Of a stretch of DNA of 64,000 bases, positions 14,000 to 27,280 are shown piece after piece. The stretch spans positions 147,658,720-147,722,719 of the forward strand of contig RSEF01000001.1 in assembly GCA_003993805.1 (NCBI GenBank). The letters are read 5' to 3'. The stretch's first letter is position 1. Each line of letters starts with the position of its first letter. The notes below the pieces were generated by a model. That model did no database searches and had not been told where the DNA came from. It was given only the letters and a program-made list of their open reading frames with translations. The position numbers were made by a program, and so were the translations under genes. This stretch comes from Himantopus leucocephalus (Eukaryota; Chordata; Aves; Charadriiformes; Recurvirostridae).

Positions 14000-14100
14000 T
14001 ATGGCTTGGTGGTTAAAATACTTTTCTGGGAGGTAAGAGATGTGAACTCAGACTGCTGCAGTCAGGGAATAAGATGGACCTGGATCTCTCAAGCCCTGGA
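14000..14100 (+). mobile_element. Ancient tRNA-derived SINE-like fragment
   Basis: The stretch starts with a good RNA polymerase III A-box match, TGGCTTGGTGG at 14002-14012. It continues as GTTAAAATACTTTTCTGGGA and GGTAAGAGATGTGAACTC, resembling the widespread amniote repeat that reads TAGTGGTTAGAGCACT...CCTGGG..GGAGAC..GGGTTCAAATCCC. The expected B-box has decayed to GAACTCAGACTG. The following bases (GGACCTGGATCTCTCAAG) resemble the inverted second half of that repeat. The match is recalled from memory rather than searched, and I assign no family name. Confidence 0.5.
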
Positions 14101-16125
14101 CAAAGAGTCTAAAAATCACTGAATTGCTGAGCAAGATTACAGCTACTGTCCAACAGTTTACTAAACTTAAACCTTCTGCTCTTTTGCCTTTCCTAAAAAT
14201 GCCTTTCAAAATCAATAGGTTTGGGGTTTTTTTAGATTGCATGGAAAATCTTCAAGTGTTCCATCCACCTTCCGGTTTTTGCTTTATTTGGCGAGAGAAA
14301 GGAAGCATTTTAATTCATTTTGATCCAAACCAAAATGCTTTATTTGCATGTTTTCTTCTGGCTTTAGATCTAAAAATTCAAATATTCTAACAGTCCCAAC
14401 CTTAGCAAATGTGAGAGCATGGGTTTTGTACCATTCCTCTTTCTAAAGGATTTCCTCTGGGCAAGCTGCTGTATAAGATCACACCGGAGTCAGATTCTGC
14501 TGTTAGTGTCATGTATAAGGAGAGTCTGCGATGCACAAATCAAGCTTTCTGAAAATGGGGCGAGCAGCACAGTGAGCCCAGGCGCTCCGTTTTGGCCCTC
14601 CAAAACCAAATGCAGCGGACATTGTTCAGCCATGGCTAGAAACCTGATACTCCCTGCTAGCTGCAGGAAATGGGGCATGCTGCGCTTATGAAGTCCAGGC
14701 ATATTTCTCCTGAGTCATGATTATGTTAAATGCAATTACGAGGTAAAAATGGAAAAATAAGGGAAAGAAAAGAAAAAGATTCCATGCAATTACTTTTCTT
14801 CTCTACTTCATTTTAGAAAAAAAAATATTTGCACTCTGGACAAGGGAAGAGGGTGATTGCTTTCTACACTTCCTACACTTCTCTTTCTCTGCTCCCCATC
14901 CCCCAGAATAACCTACAAAATCCCTTTCAAGTGAAGCCTGACCCTTCTTTTTAGAATTGGCTTCATGATGCTAGAATAATTATGATATTTCAAGTATTTG
15001 CTAGCTCTAGACTATGGAGCAATTGCTGATAGTCTCTGATGAGCTCTTTGGCATCATATGCTTGGGACTGATGGATAAACCTCCACAATGGAAGAAGGCT
15101 CAGGGGGCAGGCGATGTGCTCATGAAGCTCAGGGAAGAATGTAGGGAGTGACCACAGCTATTGCGCATGCAGCTGAACTCATCTCAACACAAAGGGGACT
15201 GGAGGGTGGCCTTTGTTTTTTTAGAAACGGCTGTATCAGTTGAGTGGATCAACACTGAGCTTTCCGTGAGTTAATCAAAGGAGTGTGAATGCCTTCTTGA
15301 ATTAGCGAGACCCATATGGGGAAAGTGTATACATGGCTCAGCATAGAGTATAAAAACTAAATGGTCAATAACATGAACCTCAAAGAGAGGAACATGCTTG
15401 AACTGGCTTCAACCCATGTATTCCTTCACAGTGATGGGGAATGCCCAACATCATGAAAGTGAGCGTCAAGACACTGGAAGTGGCAATCGTGTATTGTGAT
15501 CCAATTGTATGTTGCACTTGCTATATTGTGCTTGTATTCTGATTTCAGCACATTACTGTATCACTCTGCTAAATCAAAATCCTGTGTAACATCAAATATC
15601 TTCAGATACATAAATGTGGTATTAAACATTAAATGCCCTTTGTGCAGAATGTCAAAACAACCTGGTCAGAGAGTATTGCACTCTAACACTGCTTCTGGGT
15701 TCTCCTCCTTATTTTTCACTGCTAAATCCAGCTTGCAAAAACTGAAAAGCCCATTTGCTGTTTTCCCAATATTCCTTTCTCAAGGAAGCTACTGAGGTAG
15801 TCAGAAAATGTTTGCAATGAGAAATGAAAGTGTGCACCATACCAGCTCTGCATGAAGATGTGATCCACTCTAAGAGAAGTTCTGAAATTATGATTATTCC
15901 AGCTACTCTATTACCCTGCCTGAGACTGCACCACCTTTGCATCTTTGAGAGAAAGCAGAATCTTCCTCAGTGATCACCCAGATTCCTCCTGGAGTGATAG
16001 ATACTGGAGGAAAAATGGGCTGGAGGTGCAGCAGGAGGACAGGAGCTCTTCTTCACCCAGTCACTCTTGACACGTCCATCCACATGAGAACTGATGTAAC
16101 ATTTGTTCATCTGTGAAATTTTCAT

Positions 16126-16169
16126 GACTATACTAATGAACGTAAATGACTACCCTAATGAATGTAAAT
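16126..16169. repeat. 22-bp unit duplicated in tandem
   Basis: Two adjacent 22-bp copies (16126-16147 and 16148-16169) follow the pattern GACTA..CTAATGAA.GTAAAT and differ at three positions. A third copy starts (GACTTA) and stops. The mismatches show an older local duplication, unlike the single-N assembly duplications elsewhere in the window. Confidence 0.85.
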
Positions 16170-18208
16170 GACTTATTTTTTTAAATCTTGACAGTTCCTT
16201 TGTGTCGGTAACTTCCTGAATCAATCCCTTCTCTTTCTTTACTCATGTTATACAATAAGCTTTTGGGGTAAGAATACTAAAAGCTCAGGAGTCAAACGTT
16301 CAAAAGTTAGCAAAAGTCATATTTAAGGCTCTTTGTATTGTTAACTACATGATGAGGTACTGATTTTTGTGAGTTTTTATGATGTAGTGTTGGGAAAGTA
16401 AATGATATGCCGCACTAATCATTAATTATTAAATATTCACTGTTGACATGCTTTAGTTGTAATTGCTTTCGTAGTCACCATATATGTCTTGTTGAAAGTA
16501 TTTGAAATATATTTTCAGATATATTGTTCAGATCTTTTTTCTCTGTCTGCCAAGTTCTGAGCGTAGACTTTCTGAGTTCTTGTCACAGCTTGGTTATTGA
16601 CTTACTGGAAGATATGTCTGTTTCTCACTCAGTCTGTAGACGAGGACAACAGTTTTTCCAAAATCTCCTTCACAGTTTAAATGGATCAATTAACATTTGA
16701 AGATATAAACTGTGTAGGAGAGAAAAATATTATTATTTGGAAGTCTTTTAAATATTATTGCTCACCAGAGGTAATTAGAAAATGATGCATCCAGACCTCT
16801 ACTGAACTGTTTCTGAACAGATCTCTAGAAGAAATAGAGTTCTGATTTTCTTCCAACATTTTATGACTTACAGAAAGTTTTGTACAATGCAGGAATATTA
16901 TTTTAAAGTTAGAGCAACTTAATGTCTTTATAAACACTATACTGTGTTTGACATATTTCAGTCAAATGGTTTCAAATTGGACTTTTTCCTAAAGAAATAA
17001 GTGAAATCAAGCTGAAGCTGGAAATGGTGCTAGAATCCCTACAGGAAAACAGTGATCTATAATAGTGTTTCAGCTACCATTTCAACTACTATTTCCTGCA
17101 GGGCCATATTTTAAATCACTGAAAATCTTACTAGTATATACTTTGATGTATTTGGGAGTGAAATATCCATGTGCAAAAAGTGATTAAAACACCCTACTTT
17201 CTGATTTCTCAATTACTGCTTCTTTCTGAAAACTCCGGACCACTTTCAGTGTACTACAAGCTTAGTTACACTGTATTGCCACATTATTCTCTGCAGATTT
17301 ATATTCCTTTAATGGTCTTCCAAGGGCCAAGGGGCAACATTTGGCAATATTTACATTATGTGGTGGTCACATCTGTTCAAGGAAGCATTTCAGCTACTAC
17401 ACTTACTTTGTGGCAAGAATAGAAATGACACTCAAATCATTGTGCAAAAACCAGATATAGGGTAAAATAAATGTATTCAATAAGCAAACGAAATACACGG
17501 AGTGATATATGCATGGATTTGACATGCTAGGGTCCCTCACCCCCACTTTATTTTCGAAGTTGTTGAGTCAGACAAAGTTTAAAATAATGTTAAGTATGCC
17601 TTTAAGACTTTGGAGGCTTGGCAATGGTAAGTCCTGAAAATCTAGTCTAATGTCAAGCCAGCTGTGGTCTGCCCTCACCAAAATTGCTTTTCCCTGAAAT
17701 ACTCGTTTAAAACGCCAGCTGGCCAGCAACCAGCATATACGTAATGCATTGTGTATTGACATTGTGTAGCTGATATGGGGCTCAACATGATTTTCAAGGC
17801 AAACTTGGGAAACTTCCCAAATTATGTCCTAACACAGCTGAAAAGATCAGACTACTGAAATGGAAATAGCTCCACAGCGTAACATAGCTTTTACTTGATT
17901 GTGTAAATATTAAAAGAACTTTAAAATTATGCCTGGAGACAAGTTCATTTCATTTAAGACTCATGTTAGCTCTCTGAGCAAAAAATCTCACTGCTTATTT
18001 GCTTTACATCTGGCCTGAAGAGGAAATACTTGTACAGAAATATTTGTTTGAGTGTCTGTCAGGGAAATCTACCTCTTCTGCGATAAAGGATGCTGGGAGT
18101 TCCCAGGCAGAAGTATGGTAACCTTCAACCCTAGCTCCACAGCTAGTATCTCTTCATAAGCACTGCATGATGCAGAGTGGATGTACCTGCTATACCATTG
18201 TCTGGGAA

Positions 18209-18236
18209 CATCTAAAAGTGACCATCTAAAAGTGAG
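18209..18236. repeat. 14-bp unit duplicated in tandem
   Basis: CATCTAAAAGTGAC is followed directly by CATCTAAAAGTGAG, 13 of 14 bases identical. This is a small replication-slippage style duplication in unique sequence. Confidence 0.85.
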
Positions 18237-19447
18237 TGAAATGAAGACCTGGGAAGCACCCAGAAATGAATTTCTAGCTCTAAGTGTGTGCAAGACTACA
18301 TTAATTTCCTTGGAAAGGCCCACAGGCTGGATGAGAGCTTCCATGTCTTTTGACCAGGCTGAGTCAAGAAATGAGGTTGTACCATATTACACACCTACCA
18401 CACAGGGTAGATACCACCCCACTTTGCCTCCAGGGGCTACGGTGCAAGATAGACATGGCCACCATGGTTCAGCATCTGATTTTTCCCTCTCACCTGCATA
18501 TGTGACACCCTTCAATGGAAATAGTCTGTTATCTCCAGGGAAGGTAGACCATATTGAGAACAAATGATCTGAAGGTGAATTAGGTCCAGCAAGCTGCACT
18601 AGATGTACGTTTTTTCTAAGTGCATGTTTTTATGGGAAGTGTTTACAAATGGCAGTCTTTCACACCAATCCTATCTTCACATGACAGAGCATTAAAGATT
18701 TTCTCCAGGCTCTATATTATTTGTATTCCCTAAAGGTTTAACAAGTTTACATGAATCCCTCTTTGCCTAGAATCATAGTTGTTTTCTTTCCCAGAATAAT
18801 GAAGCTGTTTCACAATCACTGGCAGACATGAGGCCAATAAGATAACATTTCCCACATACTTCGCATTCCAGCATCTTGGAAGGGAGCTTTTAGATATGGC
18901 TTCTTAAAAGCAGTTGGAGATTTGAATTAAAATGTCTCTGAATGTGGCTCCAACTCTCAGTCTGTCCATTTCTTGAAACACTGAGTAATACTGATGTGTT
19001 GACAGAGTACGGCTATACAAATCCATTAGCAAAAGTCAACACCTGTTCAATAGAAAGCAAGAAACTCTTGTATGCAACTGCAGCAGTAAAATAAAAACAA
19101 ACAGAAAACCTAAAAGGTAAAAACCTCCTTATTTTCCAATAACAAGTTAAAGTGAGCATTTCTTTTTTACTTGCTCTTGCCCAATGTAACACAAACCTTC
19201 CCAGGGAATAAGAATTCATATCCGAATTCCCAGTCTCCTCATGCTGTCATTCATCCGTTTATCTGGCAATTTGTTGTTTTTTTTTCAAACAAAACGTACT
19301 TTTCAACTTTCAAAGGAGAAATTGCTTTGTCATCCATGAACAAACAAAGGAGTCTAGTGGTGCTTTTTTTAGTGTAGTAAGGTGGACCTTTGTGAGGTAT
19401 AAGGTTTTTCCTATTAGACATAAGGTTCTGCATCTCAAAGAACCTAT

Positions 19448-19474
19448 ATACTGACAATACTGGCAATACTGGCA
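19448..19474. repeat. 9-bp unit, three tandem copies
   Basis: The unit ATACTGGCA occurs three times (19448-19456, 19457-19465, 19466-19474). The first copy has A for G at the seventh base. It is a short minisatellite-like tract with no obvious function. Confidence 0.85.
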
Positions 19475-22400
19475 ATGCAGAGAAAGAGTTTATGTTTTTT
19501 CCAGAGTGCACTAGAGAAAAATACCATTTGTGCACAGACAATGACTATTTCAAAGCACCTCTTTTCAAGGTGAAGCATTATTAGAATGGCTTGTGAACTT
19601 ACTGTCTACTTTGTGACTTTATTTTCTTAAAAATTCTGGATTCTTACAGTGTGTGAGAATCTCACATATTTGCAGATCTGTGTCCCTTCAAATCTGATAC
19701 TGCAGGTATATTGCAATGCAGCAGTATTGCATGAAGCTTTACCTTGCTTCTCCTTCATCTCTTTAATGTCAAAGTACTTACAGTTGTGCCTTTGGTGCAG
19801 CTGAAATCTGTCATGTGGGGCCCATTCTTCTTCAGGGGAGGTGTTATGTTTCTGTATGGTGATTTGGCTTAGTGAGGTAGCTGGGCTTTTACTGTGGTTT
19901 TTCTTTTCCTGTTTTTTAATGGTGATATGTGTTTACCTCAGAGAGAGCAAGGTTGAAAAAAGCATGCTTTGCTGTGGTCGGCTGTAAGTTCCTGAGGAAG
20001 TTCATTCCATGATCTGTGCACTATTCCCAGGAGACCTCTCCCTGCGGAGAGGGAGGCATTACCCTCTGCTCCAAAATTCCTTTCTGCTTAAGGCGTGATG
20101 TTAGCTGCAGTTCTCACTCCAGAGTTTGAGCTGAGCTTTTGGATTTGCTCAGCTTGAGCCACTAAGTGCCTTGAAGGCTTTGCCATTGCATATATAGTGT
20201 GTGGGAAGTTGATGTCAAAAGCTGATGCGAGCTTGGTGCAGCATCTATGCTGTGCTGCTGAGGAGAAAGCTCTCCATTAACAGCAGTCCTCTGCAATTTA
20301 TCATTGGTGGATGTCTTTTCAACAAGTAGAGGAATTCCAGCAAAACACAATGAAACAGTTTTACCAAACTGCTAAAAAGTAGGCTCATTCATTTTTTCCT
20401 CAAGGCTCAAAACCTCATGAATTCTGTAATGCTTTTGAGTAATGAAACAGGGCAGGGATCTTGCACAGCACTTCTCCACAGAAACATTAAAGCTAGGATC
20501 TGGTGGAATGAGTCAATGCAGTGCCAGCTTTGGCTAAAGCTGACCATAGCATGGATTGCATGGATGGCTGCCTCAAAGCTGCAGACCAGGTAACTCGAGG
20601 CACTCAAGCTTTTTCTGGGGGCAGTGTGGGGAAGAGAAAGACTTTTTTTACAACAATGACACTTCCATGGGAATTGAGAGATCTTACTTTCTAGGTCAGC
20701 AGCTTCCTGAGAGGCAATTGACTCTCAGGTTTCCAGACAAGACTCACAGCCACCTGGGCAAAGGGTAGACTATTTACCACTGTGCAATCAAGAATAAAAG
20801 AGCCCAGGAGTCAAAGACTACACAAGAAAATGTAAACCTGCTTCCACATCCTGATGAGGAGGCCACTTGCCGCTGAAAGTCAGTCCTGCAGTTGGGTTAA
20901 TCCCTGCTTAACTTCAGAGTTGAAAGCTTCTGAGCAGGGGTAGAAGCCCAAGGTAGGTCAGTTCCTTGGCTCACAGTGGTTGAATTTTAGATACTTCTAG
21001 GAATTAAGTGTTACTTCACATTGGTTATCTAAGGCTTTCAGGAGAGGCAGTGAACTGAACTTAAATTCCCACTGTCAAAACTGCTCTCATCTTAATAATG
21101 TTGCCACTTCCCTTGCCTTGAATCTGGCCAGACCACCTGTGAGTGGAGACAGCTCATCAGCTCCCTCTTTCCACCCAATATAATCCACCTGGCAAGTTTG
21201 TGGTGAGCCAATGAACTGGATTGGTTTACAGAAGGTCCAGTGAGCCCCAAAGCTGGTGTCAAGATTAAGGTGAGATCATGTAGCTGAGAGTGTGGGAGAG
21301 GAAGGAAAAAAAGGAGGGACAGTTTGGAGGGAGGGCATATTTACCTGTTTCAGGGCCACTAGATACGCTGCACAGCTAAAGAAACCACAGCCTAAGGCAC
21401 AGGCCATTACTTGATGAACTTTTTAAGCAAGCATGTAACAGTACTGCAGTCAAAAGAAGCAGCCATGGACTTTCCCCTGCCTTCCAGTCTGGTCTCTCCA
21501 ATGCCCTTCCCTTGTGCTGCCAGTGTACGTGTAGCCACAGAAAAAAAAATAGAGGGAACTGCTCGGCTGAAAACTGACTAGAGAGCAAAAGGTTATTTTT
21601 TCATCTGGTTATCATAGATAGATAGTAACTAAGGAACAGTAATCATACACACAGAAGAAATACTCCCATTAGGGAAAGAGTCAGCCACAGAAACAGTACC
21701 CAAGCACAGTGCCTCAAAAGTGAATGGTGAACACCATATATTCAGAAGCAAACAAGCTCTCACCAGCGTGAAGCCAATTCATCCTGATGCAGCTTTGTCT
21801 GTCCACTGAATGCAAGACCAGAGAAGTATTAAGGATGTTCTGTGCATACCAGGTTGCTGTGGTTTTCCCTCCAAGTGGAAAACAATGGGGGAGATCTATT
21901 GCTTGCTTGCATATACTTGCTGCATTTATTTCCTTTGGGCTACTTCCAAATGGGGAGCAATATGGCTACTGTTTTTGACTCTTCCCACATCTCCTTTTCA
22001 GGAGATTGTACATAATGCTTTTCTCTCAGAGTTCATGAGTACTTATGTCTCTTATAGACATAAGGTCTCTGTCCTCCATTCGTTACTGCTTATGAAGGCA
22101 CAAAAAATGCATTTCAGCTCTTTCCCACTTCTTTTGGTTTGTATATAGTTTGCTTTGTCTTCCATTCACTCACCATAAATGAATGGGCTCTGGGGCCTCT
22201 GGGAACAGACACTTGCTATACCGGTGCAAAAAGTGTAGCCCAGCAAGCTCCCTCTGACAGAGGCAGGTTTTCTGTAGAGTTGCTGGGACCACGGGTGACT
22301 CTGGCAGTCACTCCTGTTACATGTTCTAACTCTTGCTGCCAATTTACAGCTGTCCTGTAGCCAGAGTCACTGCTGTCCCTGGTTGTTGGGTGCAAGAGTG

Positions 22401-25400
22401 GATGCAGTATAGCCTGGGGTATGTTTTGGAGTTGGGAATTCCTTGGCTACTGCGGTCTTGGCTATTTAGTGTCTGCTGCACACTGCATGAGGGCAAGTGG
22501 TATTTAAAATGTGAAAACATCCCAGAATCTTGAAGCTAAACCTCTGCAAGTCTCAAGAACTCAGGTTTAGTGGGCCAGTTTAGGGGTTTTTTTCCTGGGA
22601 TTTTATCACTTGGGTTGAATGGGCCTTTAAAACAAAGGGTTTCCACTTCAGTTCTCATGTCAATGCTAATGTATTTTCATAAAAGCACTCACAAGATGGC
22701 CACAATGTCTGATCTTCATAGGCTCAGGCTGTCAGGGCCCAGAATCACACTGAAAACACTGGAAACTTTCAGCGCTTATGGAGTTGAGCTGAGCCTCTTG
22801 CTCTGAAGCATCTTGTAACCCAAACAAACCTTTGCCCAAAGACATACTCATTATTTTAGTCTAAATCTGAACACATTCTACATTGCCTCCCTGTAAGTTA
22901 TATTAAAGCATTGTCTTTCATTTCTGGTTGGTATTAAACTTTAATTACAACATGAAGAAGAACATTTAGAATTGTCTTATGTTATTTACTTAGCTGCATT
23001 TAAAAGTTCACATCACCAAATCTCTTTATTTCCGTTTGCAACTTTTGCCTGCAGTTTTGTCATTTGTTGTCAAAAATTATGTTCCAGTTCCGCCAAAAAG
23101 AATCCATGTTTGCAAGTTCTCAGTTGCAACCATTCAGTCCGCTCCAGAGCTGATTTGACTGGGTGTGGAGGTCATGTTACACTTCTCTTCCTCCCACTGC
23201 ATAAGCATCACATCTGGAATCTGGTTTCTTGTGTGCATGCTATCAATTCCAAATGTAAAATCTGCCTTCTGTGAATATTAAGCAGCATTTGTTTGCAGTT
23301 TGGTATTCTGACAAGCATTTCTGCCAGTGACCTCATTTGCTAGAGTTCTGGGGAAAGGGAATACATATGGGACGCTGAACATACTGCTGCAGAACCAGCC
23401 ATCAACACTCGTGGGAGCTTTTATTTTGAGTTATTTATCCAAATACAATTCTCAGGCATCAGAAAATCACTACCTGGAAAGTTGCAGCATTACCCCATTT
23501 AAAAGACCTGAGAATTCACTGAAGCTTGACTTCTGTGTAATTGAAATTATCTTGCCACGAAGGAGCATGCACAGTTCATTAGAAGGAGACTGACACAGGT
23601 TTCTTTCAAATATTTTAGCCTTTTTGTCTTCAGGTGGTCTTTAATGAAAGAGATAGAGAAAGGGGAAAGAAAGAATCCTTTCCTCAAAGGTAAACACTGT
23701 AAGTAGAAATTACTGTTCCTGCATAGGGAAAAGATCTTTATGTGCAGTTGCTGTCAAAAAACTGAAGACTCTGGAGCATTAAAAGTAGCCTTTTTCATTA
23801 AAAATAATTAACTTATCCAGAGTAGCTTCTGGGTTTGCTATAGTTATTTTTTTATGATGTCAAATGGTGGTAACCAGTCAAGTAAAACGTGACCAGCAAG
23901 GGAGCAATGCCTCATTTGTTGCTTTGCAATGCAACACAGAACAGTAATTAGAAGAGAGGCAAAAAGTAATCCAATATATTCAGCCTACTGCTGTGACCAG
24001 CATCTTGAGAAGGCCAACGTGCCAGAGTTCCTCTACCTTTTGATCTTCCAATTATGTCAACATAGTCTTGCACTTTGCAGCTTGTTATCAGAATAAACAG
24101 TATTTGCAGTTCAGCTAGGGGGTCAGGTAGCACAGGAAAACAGCCTGCTGCTCCATTTGCTTGTCCATGGATGCCAAAACTCGTGAAGTACACGTTTTCA
24201 AGATTCTGGTTGCTGGTGTGCACCAAACATCAGTGAAAAATGCAAGTGAAAAGGTGCAGCCCTCATCCTTTAAGATGGTGTCAAGGCACAGCTAACAAAA
24301 TCGCTGGACAAGGCAGCAGAAACCGCTGTGCTCTCCACCCCAACACAGGAACACGCAGTCCAGAGCAATGACATCCCCACAGCACATGGTGTTTTGGTGG
24401 CCGTTGTTTAATGATGATTCATGAGTAAATGAAAAGAAAGGAAAGAAAGTGAAGCAGCAGACACGTTAGAGAGAGGAGAGAGAGAAGGTAGCAACACTGC
24501 ATATAGGAAGCATCGCCTGGGAGTATCACCTAGAAGAAGATGCAGAGACCTTTTGGGGTAAAGCACCAACTGTGGAAGAGCCATGGTGCAGTGAGGAAAG
24601 AGAAAGACTCTTGCTCTTTGACTCCTGCTGTCTTCAAGGAAACTGAGTGTTATGCATTTCTTGCAAATAAGTAGAATTTTGTCACAGATATAGGATGCTT
24701 AAATTCTCCTAACCCAGTGAAACCTGCAGGGATCCTGTTTTTAACTACCTTGCAGGTCTTGGAGTTAATAACATTATTACTCTCTGAGTTAACAAACTGG
24801 AAGCCAGGAGCCAACTATTTTTTCCTACGTTTAAAGACAATTTAAACCAGAAAAATGCAGGTTCATTTCTGAGTACTATTAGAAAACAACGTTTTGGTGT
24901 CTCTCTACGAGCAGTCACCATTGACAGTATATTGTAAAGGCAAATAGTGCAGTGCCTCATGTTCATGTTTGCTCCCTCTCCCATTCATGGGATGCCATCC
25001 CTTCAGCTCTGACATGCATGCAATAACTCTCTGCATTCTTCTGACCCTCCCCAAGGTCCAGGCCTGGGGTATAAAAGGTCTCTTTTAGTGTGAGTGAGAA
25101 TCAAGCCCAAGACCATAGCAAAACATCTCACCTCATGGGGCCCCCTTCAGCATCAGCTTCCCAATCCATCACCCTGTACATTTAGTGTCTCTTCTTGGGA
25201 AGCAGCTCCGGGAGCAGCTATGGGGGATCTGCTATATGTATGCTCAGCTGGCTTCTCCCTCAGAGAAGTAGAGAGGAGGAGGAGAGGTGCCTTCACATGC
25301 TCAGCCTTTCCACACCTCTGATCAAGCCTTTGCACACTGACATTTCCTTCTTGAGTGGCTTCCTTCAATTTATCACCATTAATACAGTGGCATGTTAAAA

Positions 25401-27200
25401 AGCTAGACCTTTAAAGCTGTATAAATTCAATAGAGCTACTCGGGCAACTGAAATCATGATGGACAGTATTGTATAGCCTTTAGAGACAGCAGTGGCTGTG
25501 ACACCGTATTCGGTCCTGGGGCAAAATACCTTTTACAGTCCCGACGAAGAGACACTAGAAAGGCTGAAGATCTTTTATCACAGAGAAAAACTCACCATAA
25601 GTAACATGATAAAAGTACAGAAAGCAATGAATGGGTTAGATATATTATTCTAATTTTCATGGATAAGATGGTAAAATCTGAATGATTATTTGGCACTTCC
25701 AGCTTATTGTTATTGTTATTAATTCCAGGCTCTTTTGTAGCAATTTTTTTTATCAGTGGGTCTTAAAATGCTTAATAAAGAATGATTTTTTTCAGGTTAA
25801 TAAACACTAAATGTATGTTAAGCATATCAAAAAACATACAGTAAAAATAAGTGCCTCCGAAATGCCTGGAGAAAGTAATAGCTTTGTGTTTCTTCTATGA
25901 ACAGCCCCATTACAGAAGGAAGAAGTAATTTTTGTAAAGTGCTTAATAATATTCAGATTTCCCACTTGAGACACAATCAGTTGCTGAAGTTTTAGAACAT
26001 ACTAAGCCCTTACTTTCTGAAAATAACCTACCTTCAATTTGATATGTGAAAACTGGTCACATTACAAAAATTTAGATCAGAGCGTTTTATTAAGGGAAAT
26101 TTATATAGCTTATAGAAAGTCTCTATTGTTAAGAGTGGGCAAACATATGGATAACATAAGAACCAGTTTGAACTTGAAACCTGAAACCAAACTTCAAACT
26201 GGTTGAAAATGTTTATTTAACTCAGAAAAAAATCTCTGCCTGCATCTGCAATTTCTAGTCCCTATAGGCAACAGAAATATTCAAAATAACACAGGGAAGA
26301 AATGACATCATCGATATTGTGATACAAACAGAACCATGCACATATCTCAAAAAATATGTGCTCTTCTGAAATATAATGTGATTCATCACTCAGTGCATGC
26401 TAATCTAAAGTGTACCTCTGCACGCTACAGATATAATCCTCAGTAAAAGTGAAAAAAAAAGCTGTCTGGTGGCTAGCACAGTTTGCAACAACACTGACAG
26501 ATTTACTTTGTGAAATTTTGTGTTGAATATACGAGCTTTAGCTCTCAAGGTCATGCTAGTGGAGCCTTTTTTAGAGCATGTTTTCCGTTTTGCTTGGATT
26601 ATTTTGCATGCGACAGGAAAGGAATCAAAAGAATGGTTTGCGACTTTGCTCTCAAAGAGACACTGCAACGTTGAACTACTTTATTACTTCTCACGATCTG
26701 AATTTTAAACTTTTCTAACCCCTTGCTCATCAAAGCTCCTTGTCTTTGCATCAGGAGGCTCTGGCAAACACACAGTTTTTTTATAGGAGCCCATGCGCAT
26801 TAGGAAGTGGGCCACTTGGACTACCAGGACAGCAAGAGCTCTAACAGCGCAGTTGGAGTACGGCACTATTTTATATGGCTCATTTTACCTGGCACTGAAA
26901 ATGAGTAAGGACTGCCCGCGTGGTCTGTGACCACATCTCCAAAGTGAACGTGCAATTGTATGTGTGGCCATTAGTAACCTGGTCTGAAACAAAATAGCGT
27001 CATACATGTTGAACTTGTATCTGTTTACTGACTTTCGGGTGTGTATCAATACTAATCATTTTACCTGTTTGGTAATTGGCATTTCCCTAAGCCAACCTTT
27101 TTCACTACTTAGAATAAAAAGATTTCTAGTTCTGTTATTGAATGGAAGATTTTAGTTGGCTATCTTCAACCATTTTGTATGTCTTCTTACAGAACAACAT

Positions 27201-27280
27201 GGGCTATAATCTGATTTGATCTTATTTACAGTGGCATTAATCAGGGACGTGTCTATTGAAGCCAATGGCATTATAAGAGG
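27201..27280 (+). repeat. Ancient amniote interspersed repeat fragment
   Basis: The plus strand reads GGGCTATAATCTGATTTGAT, then TTATTTACAGTGGCATTAAT, CAGGGA, then TATTGAAGCCAATGGCATTA. This parallels a very old repeat common in reptile and bird genomes that starts GGGCC.GATTCTGATCT, continues TTACAC.GGTGTAAATCAGG, and has the near-palindromic core CATTGAAGTCAATGG. I recall the pattern but cannot name the family or confirm it by alignment. The decay fits an insertion much older than birds. Confidence 0.5.

Larger units (their letters stand above)
14101..27200. other. Thirteen kilobases of gene-free, repeat-poor unique DNA
   Basis: No coding exon, RNA gene, CR1 or LTR is recognised across about 13 kb. 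Open frames reach 128 codons (18181-18567, plus) without any domain, and most are contradicted by similar frames on the other strand. Only short local tandem repeats are present (16126-16169, 18209-18236, 19448-19474, listed separately). The lack of young transposons is itself noteworthy and is raised as a finding. Confidence 0.6.
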
